Positions 20,114 through 32,693 of a stretch of DNA of 64,000 nt are shown here, one piece after another. The notes beneath the pieces are model-generated. The model was not told the origin of the DNA. It did not search any database and saw only the letters and a list, made by a program, of their open reading frames with translations. The position numbers were made by a program, and so were the translations under genes. Source of the stretch: Vreelandella alkaliphila (GTDB taxonomy: Bacteria; Pseudomonadota; Gammaproteobacteria; Pseudomonadales; Halomonadaceae); contig NZ_JABASV010000009.1 in NCBI RefSeq assembly GCF_016107625.1, positions 62,001 through 126,000 on the forward strand, in the 5' to 3' direction. How positions within the stretch are numbered: the stretch's first letter is position 1; every line of letters starts with the position of its first letter.

Positions 20114-20731
20114 ATGGAACACTATCTGAGCCTTTTCGTTGCTTCGGTATTCGTCGAGAACATGGCACTTGCCTTCTTCCTGGGCATGTGTACGTTCCTA
20201 GCGGTATCCAAGAAGGTGTCTTCTGCCATTGGCCTCGGCATCGCCGTTATCGTCGTACTGACGATCACGGTACCGGTCAATAACCTGGTATTCACGTACC
20301 TGCTGCAAGAAGGCGCGCTGACTTGGACCGGCATTAGCGGTGCTGAAAACATCGACCTGTCATTCCTGGGTCTGCTCTCGTACATCGGTGTCATCGCGGC
20401 GCTGGTACAGATCATGGAAATGTTCCTTGATAAGTACGTGCCGTCGCTCTACAACGCACTGGGTGTCTTCCTGCCGCTGATTACCGTTAACTGCGCCATC
20501 CTCGGTGGCGTACTGTTCATGGTGGAGCGTAACTACAACTTTGGCGAAGCCGTGGTTTATGGCTTCGGCGCGGGTACCGGTTGGGCGCTAGCGATTGCGG
20601 CCTTGGCCGGTATTCGTGAAAAGCTGAAGTACAGCGACGTGCCGGGCGGTCTGCAGGGCCTCGGCATTACGTTTATCACCGTTGGCTTGATGTCACTGGG
20701 CTTTATGTCCTTCTCTGGCATTCAGCTTTAA
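20114..20731 (+). CDS. nqrE: Na+-NQR subunit E
   Basis: An integral membrane subunit of 205 residues, NqrE/RnfA family, sister to NqrD in inverted topology. The conserved blocks [12 protein letters not shown] and [12 protein letters not shown] hold the cysteines of the intramembrane cluster. An AGGAGG site precedes the ATG. After this gene the operon has a 68-base spacer with a strong hairpin before nqrF. Confidence 0.98.
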   Translation: MEHYLSLFVASVFVENMALAFFLGMCTFLAVSKKVSSAIGLGIAVIVVLTITVPVNNLVFTYLLQEGALTWTGISGAENIDLSFLGLLSYIGVIAALVQIMEMFLDKYVPSLYNALGVFLPLITVNCAILGGVLFMVERNYNFGEAVVYGFGAGTGWALAIAALAGIREKLKYSDVPGGLQGLGITFITVGLMSLGFMSFSGIQL

Positions 20732-20739
20732 TCGGAGCC

Positions 20740-20779
20740 GGTTTTCTCGGCAGCTCAGGCTGCCGAGGTATAGAAAACC
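20740..20779 (+). promoter_or_regulatory. Strong hairpin between nqrE and nqrF
   Basis: A perfect 9-bp stem (CTCGGCAGC / GCTGCCGAG, TCAG loop) at 20746-20767 is extended by GGTTTT / AAAACC across a small bulge. No T run follows, so it is not a simple terminator; it may set mRNA stability or partial read-through between nqrABCDE and nqrF. Confidence 0.7.
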
Positions 20780-20799
20780 TTCAGCAATAGGAAACCGAC

Positions 20800-22032
20800 A
20801 TGGTTGATACATCTGTCATCTTGCTCGGTGTTGTCATGTTCACGATCATCGTTATTAGCTTAACGGCGATCATTCTGGCAGCGCGCAGCAAGCTAGTGAG
20901 TAGCGGGGACGTGACGATTGAAGTCAACGGCGACCCCGAGCACACCCTGCAGACTCAGGCTGGTGGTAAGCTTCTTAACACCCTAGCTGCAAACGGAATC
21001 TTTCTTTCCTCTGCCTGTGGTGGCGGCGGTTCTTGCGCTCAGTGTAAGTGCCGAGTAGAAGAGGGCGGCGGCTCTATTTTGCCGACGGAAGAGTCTCACT
21101 TCACTATGCGTGAAAAGAAAGAAGGCTGGCGTCTGTCTTGTCAGGTTCCTGTGAAGCAGGACATGAAAGTAGAAGTGCCTGAAGAAGTCTTCGGCGTTAA
21201 GAAGTGGGAGTGTGAAGTTACCGCGAATCCTAACGTCGCGACCTTCATTAAAGAGTTGAACCTGAAGCTGCCCGAAGGTGAGGAAGTTGCCTTCCGCGCC
21301 GGTGGTTATGTGCAACTGGTAGCGCCGCCTTACGATATTAAGTTCTCCGATTTTGACATCGAAGAAGAGTATCGTGGCGATTGGGAAAAATTTGATATGT
21401 TCAAAATTTCCCATAAGAATAACGAGGAAGTTATTCGCGCTTACTCCATGGCTAACTACCCGGATGAAAAGGGCCTCCTCAAGTTCAACATTCGTATCGC
21501 GACGCCGCCTCCGGGTACAAGCCACCCGCCGGGCCTTATGTCGACCTATGTCTTCAGTTTGAAGCCTGGCGACAAGGTTACCGTTATGGGGCCGTTTGGT
21601 GAGTTCTTTGCCAAAGACACAGATGCGGAAATGATCTTTGTCGGTGGTGGTGCGGGTATGGCGCCAATGCGTAGCCATATTTTCGATCAGCTCAAACGCT
21701 TGAAGTCAGATCGTAAAATTACTTTCTGGTACGGTGCGCGCTCCTGGCGTGAAACCTTCTACAACGAAGAGTATGATCAGCTAGCCGAAGAGTTCCCGAA
21801 CTTTGAGTGGCACCTGGCGCTTTCTGACCCGCAGCCAGAAGATAATTGGGAAGGGCCGACAGGCTTTATCCACAATGTATTGTACGAAAACTATCTGAAG
21901 GACCACCCAGCTCCTGAAGATTGTGAGTACTACATGTGTGGGCCGCCCATGATGAACGCGTCTGTTATCAAGCTATTGCTCGATATGGGCGTGGAGCCGG
22001 AAAACATCCTGCTGGATGACTTCGGCGGTTAA
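20800..22032 (+). CDS. nqrF: Na+-NQR subunit F, NADH dehydrogenase flavoprotein
   Basis: The electron-input subunit: one N-terminal membrane helix, a ferredoxin-like 2Fe-2S domain (C73, C79, C82 in [10 protein letters not shown] and a further cysteine near 115), an FAD domain with RAYSMANYP, and an NADH-binding domain with GGGAGMAPM. 410 residues, standard length. The ATG follows AGGAAA. Codon use returns to a more mixed pattern than in nqrB-E. Confidence 0.98.
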   Translation: MVDTSVILLGVVMFTIIVISLTAIILAARSKLVSSGDVTIEVNGDPEHTLQTQAGGKLLNTLAANGIFLSSACGGGGSCAQCKCRVEEGGGSILPTEESHFTMREKKEGWRLSCQVPVKQDMKVEVPEEVFGVKKWECEVTANPNVATFIKELNLKLPEGEEVAFRAGGYVQLVAPPYDIKFSDFDIEEEYRGDWEKFDMFKISHKNNEEVIRAYSMANYPDEKGLLKFNIRIATPPPGTSHPPGLMSTYVFSLKPGDKVTVMGPFGEFFAKDTDAEMIFVGGGAGMAPMRSHIFDQLKRLKSDRKITFWYGARSWRETFYNEEYDQLAEEFPNFEWHLALSDPQPEDNWEGPTGFIHNVLYENYLKDHPAPEDCEYYMCGPPMMNASVIKLLLDMGVEPENILLDDFGG

Positions 22033-22066
22033 CAACGTGATTGTGTAAGTTGCCTTCGGGCATGAG

Positions 22067-22095
22067 CGGGGCTGGCCTTTTGGTCAGCCCCGTTT
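22067..22095 (+). terminator. Terminator after nqrF
   Basis: An 11-bp stem with one G-T pair (CGGGGCTGGCC / GGTCAGCCCCG) and a TTTT loop, followed by TTTG. It lies 34 bases after the nqrF stop. Confidence 0.85.
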
Positions 22096-22235
22096 GTATG
22101 TGAATGTTTGAAAAACGATGAGTTGCCTGATCATTTTGAAGTGGCTGAGGTACAATAGGCATTAAAATTCTACGGCACTTAACGACATGACCGTTGTCGG
22201 CAGGTGAGCAGTTAATGCAATGCTGGGAGGTGAAC

Positions 22236-22490
22236 ATGACAATCTGGCTACTGGTATTTGGTTTTATGGCGCTGGTAATGACGGCAATGGCCGTTGGCGT
22301 ATTAATGGGCCGCAAGCCTATTGCCGGTTCCTGTGGTGGATTAAATCAGTTAGGCCTAAAAGAAGGCTGTGACATCTGCGGCGGCAAAGATGAGGTTTGT
22401 GAAGAAGAAAACCGCAAGCGTGGAAGTGTACGTCGGCGTAGCGATGAAAGCCGTGGAGCTGACCTAGGTTATGACGCAACGCGTCGTTAA
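22236..22490 (+). CDS. nqrM: Na+-NQR maturation protein NqrM
   Basis: An 84-residue protein with one N-terminal membrane helix (WLLVFGFMALVMTAMAVGVLMG) and a cysteine cluster (GSCGGLNQLG and CDICGG, with a further cysteine). The family is needed to build the Fe centre between NqrD and NqrE. The start at 22236 follows GGGAGG by five bases; the longer frame opening at 22194 has no such site. In Vibrio and Pseudomonas apbE lies between nqrF and this gene; here it does not. Confidence 0.93.
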   Translation: MTIWLLVFGFMALVMTAMAVGVLMGRKPIAGSCGGLNQLGLKEGCDICGGKDEVCEEENRKRGSVRRRSDESRGADLGYDATRR

Positions 22491-22510
22491 TCTAGCAATT
22501 GGCTGCTCAG

Positions 22511-22531
22511 ACGCTCGCTCACCGCGAGCGT
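22511..22531 (+). terminator. Hairpin after nqrM
   Basis: A perfect 8-bp stem (ACGCTCGC / GCGAGCGT) with a TCACC loop starts 21 bases after the nqrM stop. The T run after it is short, so termination is likely but may be leaky toward sthA. Confidence 0.55.
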
Positions 22532-22590
22532 TTATGTAAATGCCATTGTTGAGAGCGCTTTTAAGTCAGGAATAAGGAGATCCAAGTCGT

Positions 22591-23982
22591 ATGGCCGTTC
22601 ACAATTACGATGTTGTGGTGATAGGTACTGGTCCCGCTGGGGAAAGCGCTGCTATTAACGCCGCAAAGCATGGCAAGCGAGTGGCGATTATTGAAAAGCA
22701 GGCCCAGGTGGGGGGTAACTGCACCCACTGGGGCACAATCCCTTCAAAAGCGCTGCGCCATCAGGTCAAACAGATCATGGCGTTCAATACCAACCGCATG
22801 TTCCGCGATATCGGTGAACCCCGCTGGTTTTCTTTTCCTAAAGTGATGGAGCGCTCGCGTGGCACCATCGATAAACAGGTCGAAATGCGCACAACGTTTT
22901 ACGCGCGCAACCGCATTGATCTGTTTCATGGTGTGGCGCGTTTTAAAGATGAGCATACCGTGGTAGTGCGAGACCGGCAGGAAGGCGTGGAAGAGCTGGT
23001 AGCCAAGAAAATTGTTATTTCTACCGGCTCTCGGCCTTATCGTCCGGCGGATATTAACTTTCGTCATCCACGTATTTACTGCTCTGATACGATTCTCAGC
23101 CTTTCCCATACCCCGCGGACACTGGTGATCTTTGGGGCAGGTGTGATCGGTTGCGAGTACGCCTCTATCTTTTCGGGTCTTGGTGTTAAGGTTGATTTGA
23201 TCAACAACCGCGATAGTCTGCTGTCATTTTTGGATGATGAGATCAGTGATGCGCTTTCCTACCATCTGCGTAAACACGGTGTGCTGATCCGCCATAACGA
23301 AGACTATAAAAGTGTCGAAGGTGATGAAGCCGGCGTAACCGTAAATCTGAAGTCAGGCAAGAAAATCCGCGCCGATGCATTTCTTTGGGCGAATGGTCGT
23401 ACCGGTAATACCGATAGCCTTGGACTTGAGAACATTGGTTTAGAGGCAAACGGCCGAGGCCAGCTTAGCGTTGATGAGCACTACCGCACCGCGATTCCGC
23501 ATATTTACGCTGCAGGTGATGTGATTGGTTGGCCGAGTCTCGCCAGTGCTGCCTACGACCAGGGATTAAACTCCTGTAACGAGTTACTGGAAAAAGAGTA
23601 TCGCTTCGTTAGCGATGTACCCACCGGGATCTACACTATTCCCGAAATCAGCTCTTTCGGCCCCAACGAGCGTGAACTGACCGAAGCCAAAGTGCCCTAC
23701 GAAGTGGGTAAGGCCTTCTTTAAAGATACTGCTCGTGCGCAAATCACCGGCGATACGGTGGGAATGCTGAAGATTTTGTTCCACCAAGATACGTTGGAGA
23801 TTTTAGGTATCCATTGCTTTGGTGACCAGGCGTCGGAAATTTTGCACATCGGCCAGGCCATTATGCAGCAGGAAGGGGATGCGAATACCGTGAAGTACTT
23901 CATCAATACGACCTTCAATTACCCCACCATGGCCGAAGCGTACCGGGTGGCGGCGCAAAATGGCTTAAACCGAGTGTTTTAA
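22591..23982 (+). CDS. sthA: Soluble pyridine nucleotide transhydrogenase
   Basis: A cytoplasmic FAD enzyme moving hydride between NADPH and NAD+. The FAD motif [10 protein letters not shown] is near the N-terminus, the NAD(P) motif [11 protein letters not shown] is in the middle, and a dimerisation domain lies at the C-terminus. In the usual disulphide-reductase motif the second cysteine is replaced ([13 protein letters not shown]), which is diagnostic of SthA. 463 residues, full length. The ATG follows AAGGAG. The order nqr-nqrM-sthA is shared with Pseudomonas. Confidence 0.97.
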   Translation: MAVHNYDVVVIGTGPAGESAAINAAKHGKRVAIIEKQAQVGGNCTHWGTIPSKALRHQVKQIMAFNTNRMFRDIGEPRWFSFPKVMERSRGTIDKQVEMRTTFYARNRIDLFHGVARFKDEHTVVVRDRQEGVEELVAKKIVISTGSRPYRPADINFRHPRIYCSDTILSLSHTPRTLVIFGAGVIGCEYASIFSGLGVKVDLINNRDSLLSFLDDEISDALSYHLRKHGVLIRHNEDYKSVEGDEAGVTVNLKSGKKIRADAFLWANGRTGNTDSLGLENIGLEANGRGQLSVDEHYRTAIPHIYAAGDVIGWPSLASAAYDQGLNSCNELLEKEYRFVSDVPTGIYTIPEISSFGPNERELTEAKVPYEVGKAFFKDTARAQITGDTVGMLKILFHQDTLEILGIHCFGDQASEILHIGQAIMQQEGDANTVKYFINTTFNYPTMAEAYRVAAQNGLNRVF

Positions 23983-23994
23983 AATGTTTTAAGC

Positions 23995-24013
23995 ATGGGG
24001 GCTATGCCCCCAT
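23995..24013. terminator. Hairpin between convergent sthA and the PA2778-like gene
   Basis: An 8-bp perfect stem (ATGGGGGC / GCCCCCAT) with a three-base loop sits in the 40-base space between two convergent genes. Runs of T and A lie on the sthA side. It probably separates the two units, but it lacks a good T tract on the plus strand. Confidence 0.5.
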
Positions 24014-24022
24014 ACTCACGCC

Positions 24023-24964
24023 TCACAAACCATCCAGCAGTTGCTGCGCGCGTGGTTGCCAGTCACCGTCTAAGGTGGCAGCCTGAGTGAGTGCTTCGCG
24101 CGCACCCTCCCTATTTTCCTTCTGAAGCCTGAGTATGGCTACATTGAGCCATGCAGCGCCCATGGCAGGGTCAAGCTGTGTGGCTGATTCGAAGGCTTCC
24201 AGCGCTGCTTGAGGTTGTTGATCGGCGTATAGCGCATTGCCGAGTGCAAATTGACCCAGCGGATTAGCAGGGAAGCGTTCTACAAAGGCTTGCCAACTGG
24301 AAAGTGTTGCTACAGGCCCATGCTGCTCCTCGTAAGCGCTAATGGCTTCCAGTGCATTGCGGGCGGTAACGCCTTCGGGCAGGCTGCCTGGTTCGCTAAC
24401 CACAAATCCCCAGCGCTCACTGCGTGCCCAGGTAGCATCAAAGCGGCTAAACGACATCGTATGTCGTTCGATTTCGCCACTACGTAAAATCAGCGTTTCA
24501 TTAGGTAAATCAAAACCAATGGCCACCGCGTAGTGCCACATCGGGAAAGCTGGCAAAGCGAGGTTTTGCATCACCACCACGGGGTCACCTGCTTCCAGGT
24601 GGCCAAGCAATGCATCCATGGTGCCACGAACGGGGATCGCTAACTGCTTATAACGGCGCACAGTGGCTAGCATTTCAGGTTGGACGCTACCCTCTCGCCC
24701 AGGCAGAAATACCTGTGGGATTAACTGCTCAAGCCCTGCATCTACCCCCTGGTGATTGAGCACCATTGCCAGCGTTGCTGGGCCACACTGATACGCCGTC
24801 TGGGCGTAAAACGGTACTTCGGTAAGCTCAGTTTGCGGTGCTAGGCTAGCTTTAGTGCTTTCTAGTAGCACCGGGCTGCGGGCGCAGCCGCTAAGCAGAG
24901 TGGGCAGCAGTAGGGCAAGCAGTAAAACGCCCGCAAAGCGGGCGTTTAAAAGGTGTTTCATCAT
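24023..24964 (-). CDS. PA2778-type C39-like cysteine peptidase lipoprotein with TPRs
   Basis: A predicted lipoprotein (lipobox LLSGC) with a papain-like C39 domain: QTAYQCGPATLAMVL supplies the active cysteine, and PMWHYAVAIGF supplies the histidine, with an acidic or Asn residue expected downstream. The C-terminal 100 residues hold two to three tetratricopeptide repeats (LGQFALGNALYADQQ, MGAAWLNVAILRL). C39 domains in bacteria often cleave leader peptides after double glycine. I start at the ATG ending at 24964, eleven bases after the stop of the gene upstream; 24961 is also possible. The pair with the PA2779-type gene is conserved in pseudomonads, but its function is unknown. Confidence 0.85.
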   Translation of the reverse strand: MMKHLLNARFAGVLLLALLLPTLLSGCARSPVLLESTKASLAPQTELTEVPFYAQTAYQCGPATLAMVLNHQGVDAGLEQLIPQVFLPGREGSVQPEMLATVRRYKQLAIPVRGTMDALLGHLEAGDPVVVMQNLALPAFPMWHYAVAIGFDLPNETLILRSGEIERHTMSFSRFDATWARSERWGFVVSEPGSLPEGVTARNALEAISAYEEQHGPVATLSSWQAFVERFPANPLGQFALGNALYADQQPQAALEAFESATQLDPAMGAAWLNVAILRLQKENREGAREALTQAATLDGDWQPRAQQLLDGL

Positions 24965-24974
24965 GGCAGTCAAA

Positions 24975-25388
24975 TTAGCGAGTGAACGGATAAACATCGG
25001 TGAGACCGAGAATGTCAGTCACCAGCAGGATAACGAATACCGCAAATAGGGCGCCAATCACGCCGGCGCCGGCGGGCAGCTGTTCGAGTTGTTCGGCCAT
25101 TTGCTGCGCTTCTGCATCGCTTAGTGCGGCAACGCGGGCTTCAACGTCATCTAGATCAACACCTTGCTTGAGCAGCTCTTCTTGCACATCTGCACGGGCG
25201 AGAATTTCATTAATACGCTCGCGGTCAGCACCTGCGCGGTCGCCTGCTAAAACAGATTGGGTAGAGACTAAGTCTGTAGAGGCAGCGTCCATACTCTGCG
25301 GGGCTGTGGGCGCAGCGGCAACAGGTAGACTGGTAATGACTAACGCAGCGATCAGTAAGCTTGAGAGGTAAGCGCGCACTTTTTTCAT
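24975..25388 (-). CDS. PA2779-type small exported protein
   Basis: About 137 residues, with a signal peptide (KKVRAYLSSLLIAALVITSLPVAAA), a charged helical middle (RADVQEELLKQGVDLDDV) and a C-terminal hydrophobic segment (AGVIGALFAVFVILLVTDIL) ending in DVYPFTR. The start at 25388 is placed nine bases after AAGG; the frame opens further upstream without a site. It is co-transcribed with the cysteine peptidase, which could act on it. No enzyme motif is seen. Confidence 0.8.
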   Translation of the reverse strand: MKKVRAYLSSLLIAALVITSLPVAAAPTAPQSMDAASTDLVSTQSVLAGDRAGADRERINEILARADVQEELLKQGVDLDDVEARVAALSDAEAQQMAEQLEQLPAGAGVIGALFAVFVILLVTDILGLTDVYPFTR

Positions 25389-25488
25389 TGTCTTCATCCT
25401 TAGACGTATCGGGGAGCAAGCTAATTTGTAACCTGAATCAATAGTATAGAAATAAACCGTACTGGATTTAAGGCGAAAACGAAAAGTG

Positions 25489-26552
25489 CTAATTATTTGC
25501 ACTAATGCGGTAGGTCCAATGGGATTCAGCTAAAAGCCCCTTACCACCCGCCATGGTCATGGCTAGGTCATGAAGCCCTGGCCATAAGGGCACCGCAGAA
25601 GCCCCTTTCACAGCAAGATCTAACCGTTGGGCCATCAGCAGGAGTTTGTGTAAACGTTTCATTGATAGGCGACTGATCGCTTTTTGGTAAGCGGGGCGGC
25701 GTTTATCAAAAATCATTGGTTTCTGAGTTTTACACGCGTGCTCAAAGCTTTGTCCCTGATCCAAATGCTGGTGCAGCGAAAGCAGGGTGCGTAGCTCGCG
25801 ACTGAGTGCCCAAAGCACGATGGGAGCTTCAACCCCTTCACTGCGCAGCCCATTAACGATACGCGAGGTCCGGCTTGGCTCTCCTTTTAAACAGGCATCC
25901 GCAAGGTTAAACACATCAAAGCGAGTGCTGTCTTCCACGCCTTGGGCAATGCTTTCAACATTAAGGCGAGTGTTAGGTGGATGAATCAGCGCGAGTTTTT
26001 GCAGCTCTTGATCAGCGGCCAACAGATTACCTTCGGTGCGCTCACCCAATAAGCGAGCCGCTTCTAGGTCAATTTGCAAACCATGCAGCGATGCGCGATC
26101 CCTCAGCCAGTAGCCTAAGCGCGAAGCATCAACGGGCCATACAGGTACAAATAAACCGTGTTTATCGAGTGCTTTAAACCAAGCGCTTTTTTGTTGCTTG
26201 GCGTCTAACTTGCCCATGCTGATCAGCAACAAGTCGTCACTGCCATCCATCAATTCAGCATACTGTGCCAGTGCTTTACTGCCATCTTGGCCGAGTTTGT
26301 GCGTCCCCAGCCGCAGTTCCAGAAGCTTATTAGAGGCGAATAAAGAGAGGTTGCTGGCGGTTTCCAGTAGCCGGCCCCAGGCAAAATTAGGTTCTACATC
26401 TAGCACTTCCCGCTCTTCGACACCCGCTTGCCGCGCGGCTGAGCGCACGGCATCGCAGGCATCACGATGTTGCAGTGGCTCATCACCGGCAACAATCACC
26501 ACCTTAGGCAATTTTTTTGCTAAGGCCGCGGGAAGCTGATCCGAAAATACCT

Positions 26553-26556
<4 letters not shown>
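25489..26556 (-). CDS. holA: DNA polymerase III subunit delta
   Basis: The clamp-loader delta subunit that opens the beta sliding clamp. 355 residues, beginning MKVFSDQLPAALAKKLPKVVIVAGDEPL, with the typical DAVRSAAR segment, the helical collar at the C-terminus (GLHDLAMTMAGGKGL) and the clamp-contacting N-terminal region. The ATG overlaps the lptE stop by four bases, so it belongs to the leuS-lptE-holA operon, a common gammaproteobacterial order. Confidence 0.96.
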
Positions 26557-30329
<3,773 letters not shown>

Positions 30330-30349
30330 GAGGCTAGCGCACTCATCAC

Positions 30350-31663
30350 TTAATTGACCCAGATGCTCAGGCCTGCGATCGCGCCCAGCGAGAGCAGGCT
30401 CATCATGGCGGCATACAGTAAATTGTTTTTCATCATGCGGTAGCCGCTGATTCCGTAGCGCCCCTGCAGCGAAAGGTTTATGCCAGATAACGGCCCAACG
30501 CTGGTACCCACCGCCCAAGCGCTCAGCGCAACAAAGGCAAACAGCGTTTGCTCACCGCTGGCTAAATTCAAAATAGATGCCAGCACGGAAACGCCAATGA
30601 TCGGGTGTAATCCCGCCAGCGCACTCAGTGTAATCGCCGCAAAGCTTACCATAGCCTGCCACATGCCAAAGGTAGCAAATAGCGTCCATTCGTCACCTGC
30701 TGCGGCCGCTACCAGGGTAGAAAGCCCCAGCGTTAATAAGCCCGCCGCTAAAAACAGCGAAATTTCCCCGCGCATGGCGGGTAGTCGTGTGGTGGTGTGT
30801 TGGCGAATGCGCCGCAGGGTAAAGCGTGTGCCTTCCCGTAAGTTGCTCAGTACCGCTACCACTGGCAGTAAAAAGGTAATAATACTGACAATGGTGAGCG
30901 ACGGCGTCAGCCAAAAATGAAACAGCATCACCAGTGCTGCCATGCTCGCCGGCATCAACAAGCTACGTGGCGAAAGTGAAAAGCCGTCGACCTCGGTTAA
31001 ATCAAACCGACGCCTCAACTCTAAGGTGGTTAATAGCCCCGATAGCACCGCCAACGGAAACCCTATCAGCGCAATCTGGCCGTACTGAACTTCAGGCGCC
31101 AAGGCAATCACCACCGCCATAGAGGCAAAGAAGGGTGACCACAATGCCGCACTTGAAAGCCCACGATTTAAGGCCAACAGCTGGGGCATGGTTAACGGAG
31201 AGCGCCTAGCTAAGCGGTCGCCCACCATAAAAATCGTCGAAAGATTCAGAATAGTGCCAAGAAAGTGCACTCCCAGCCACGTGCGCAGCACGCCATCTGC
31301 ACCGGTCACCCGTTTGCCCGGTGGGCGCTTATTACCCTGGGTGCCAATCAACGAAATAAAGCTAACGCCCACCAGCATCGTGGCCACAAACACATTGCCT
31401 TGAAGCATGGCAGGCCAATTTACATTGGCACCATAAATCACCCGTGCCACCACTAGCATCAGCACTCCAATGGTAATCAATACCCCCGCCTGAATGCGCG
31501 AACGGCGCGGAATGTCCCGCCACAGCAGCGCCACCGCTGCCCACAGCACATAGCTCACTGCCTGCGCCGTCGGCACCACGCCGATAAAGCCAATAATTTG
31601 AGCAAACAGCCCAAGCAGAATCAAAACACCCGCCACCCGCTGCCGCATCGTTGTCTCTTGCAT
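30350..31663 (-). CDS. Integral membrane protein, putative permease
   Basis: 437 residues with about eleven hydrophobic helices. Features such as SSAALWSPFFASMAVVIAL and the C-terminal AWAVGTSVGPLSGINLSLQGRYG, with paired re-entrant-like Gly/Ser/Pro motifs, recall ion-transporter-superfamily carriers (citrate, anion or short-chain fatty acid permeases). I cannot name the family. The ATG follows AAGGGATTGAG. It converges on the zinc-ribbon gene with only 20 bases between, and its 5' side faces the accessory region. Confidence 0.6.
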   Translation of the reverse strand: MQETTMRQRVAGVLILLGLFAQIIGFIGVVPTAQAVSYVLWAAVALLWRDIPRRSRIQAGVLITIGVLMLVVARVIYGANVNWPAMLQGNVFVATMLVGVSFISLIGTQGNKRPPGKRVTGADGVLRTWLGVHFLGTILNLSTIFMVGDRLARRSPLTMPQLLALNRGLSSAALWSPFFASMAVVIALAPEVQYGQIALIGFPLAVLSGLLTTLELRRRFDLTEVDGFSLSPRSLLMPASMAALVMLFHFWLTPSLTIVSIITFLLPVVAVLSNLREGTRFTLRRIRQHTTTRLPAMRGEISLFLAAGLLTLGLSTLVAAAAGDEWTLFATFGMWQAMVSFAAITLSALAGLHPIIGVSVLASILNLASGEQTLFAFVALSAWAVGTSVGPLSGINLSLQGRYGISGYRMMKNNLLYAAMMSLLSLGAIAGLSIWVN

Positions 31664-31923
31664 CTCAATCCCTTGCTGGTTGAGTTAGCAGGCTAATCGG
31701 CTTTTCAACAATTGGCTAGCGGAAGAGAAGCTAAGAGGGCGTTTACCGAAAGAAAAGTCGAATTTTCGTAGCGCGATGATAATGCCGCCACCACTAGCCG
31801 TGCCGTTATTACCAATGAAAGCAACTTGTAGCGCGCGGTAACGAATTTCGCGAGGAACGAGCGAATGAGGCACCCGCGAAAAGGATCAATTTTGTTCCTC
31901 CACGATTTAGCTGTGTCGAGTAA
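31664..31923. other. Non-coding stretch at the left edge of the accessory region
   Basis: No supported gene is seen on either strand. The sequence contains several short inverted segments (for example TTCGC at 31847 and GCGAA nearby) and minus-strand frames without start signals. It may be decayed sequence or a repetitive element; a genome-wide search would tell. Confidence 0.3.
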
Positions 31924-32271
31924 TTCGTTTGGCAAAGGTATTGGCTCAAAAATGATGGCGCATTTAGGAACGTTGCCATTGTCTCAGGCCGGCGTCACCC
32001 TATTGCAGACGATCTTCGCTCTGACCTGAAAATACTTCGAAAATACCGGAATAAATGGGTTCATGTGAATGACCCATGGGATGATCAATGCCTTATCGAC
32101 ACACCGGAAGAGGCCGAAACAGATTACAGGTTCTACTGTTGTACTCAATTAAAGCACGTAAAATCGCAAAACAAGGCGTTTAGGAGTGATTTCAAATGCT
32201 TGTCGGGTTCGCTTCGCTCAAGTATGGCAAGCGCTGGTGACACATTAATACGGCGTTATGTGAGGCCGTGA
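31924..32271 (+). pseudogene. 5'-truncated hypothetical gene running into an attC site
   Basis: A frame open from just after a TAA at 31921 reads as real protein without any start codon upstream: FVWQRYWLKNDGAF, then LRSDLKILRKYRNKWVHVNDPWDD and DTPEEAE. The RKYRNKWVHVNDPWDD part looks like a helical protein with an RN..H pattern, as in some nuclease-related domains of unknown function. From about 32150 the residues lose protein character and pass into the attC-like site. A GTG at 32065 could start a 68-residue remnant. I read this as a broken cassette gene. Confidence 0.45.
32168..32261 (+). other. Integron attC recombination site (VCR-like)
   Basis: About 94 bases with the plan of a Vibrio-type attC. 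The left end is AAACAAGGCGTTTAG, the right end is ACGGCGTTATGT with core GTTATGT at 32255-32261, and the inner arms GCTTGTC (32199) and GGCAAGC (32226) pair with one G-T. A central TTCGCTTCGCTC forms the variable tip. A GFA-type gene starts 22 bases after the core, as expected at a cassette junction. Confidence 0.65.
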
Positions 32272-32282
32272 AAGGAGTTCTT

Positions 32283-32684
32283 ATGACTGATTATTTTGGT
32301 TCTTGCCTGTGTGGCACCGTGAGATTTGAGGTAAAAGGCGAGTTTGACAGCTTTTATCTGTGTCATTGTCAGCACTGTCAAAAAGATACAGGCTCGGCTC
32401 ATGCGGCAAATCTATTCTCAAATTCAGCTAAATTGGTCTGGCAGTCAGGTGCCGATGCAGTGACTTCCTTTGCGCTTCCAGGCTCTCGTCATAATAAGAG
32501 TTTTTGTAAGTTGTGTGGTTCAGCATTACCCAATACTCAGATCGCGGGTTTGCTCGTCGTTCCTGCTGGGTGTTTGGACACTGAAATCACTATGTTGCCA
32601 ACTGCACACATCTTTTTATCTAGCAAAGCTGCTTGGGATGGGGAGTTAGGGGAGGTGCCAAAGTTCGAGGGGCTGCCAGATTGA
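32283..32684 (+). CDS. GFA-family protein (glutathione-dependent formaldehyde-activating type)
   Basis: A zinc-binding protein of 133 residues of the GFA (Gfa/CENP-V) family. Conserved metal ligands are visible: GSCLCGTV, then CHCQHCQK, and later CKLCGSAL. Named members assist the reaction of formaldehyde with glutathione, but most relatives are uncharacterised. The ATG follows AAAGGAG. The gene is flanked by attC-like sites at 32168-32261 and 32694-32763, so it reads as one complete integron cassette of about 500 bases. Confidence 0.88.
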   Translation: MTDYFGSCLCGTVRFEVKGEFDSFYLCHCQHCQKDTGSAHAANLFSNSAKLVWQSGADAVTSFALPGSRHNKSFCKLCGSALPNTQIAGLLVVPAGCLDTEITMLPTAHIFLSSKAAWDGELGEVPKFEGLPD

Positions 32685-32693
32685 GCTATCATC

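Noticed and set aside
16045..22490. The NQR cluster as an RNF complex
   Set aside because: NqrA, the NqrF flavoprotein with 2Fe-2S and NADH domains, and NqrM are specific to NQR, and RnfB/RnfC are absent.
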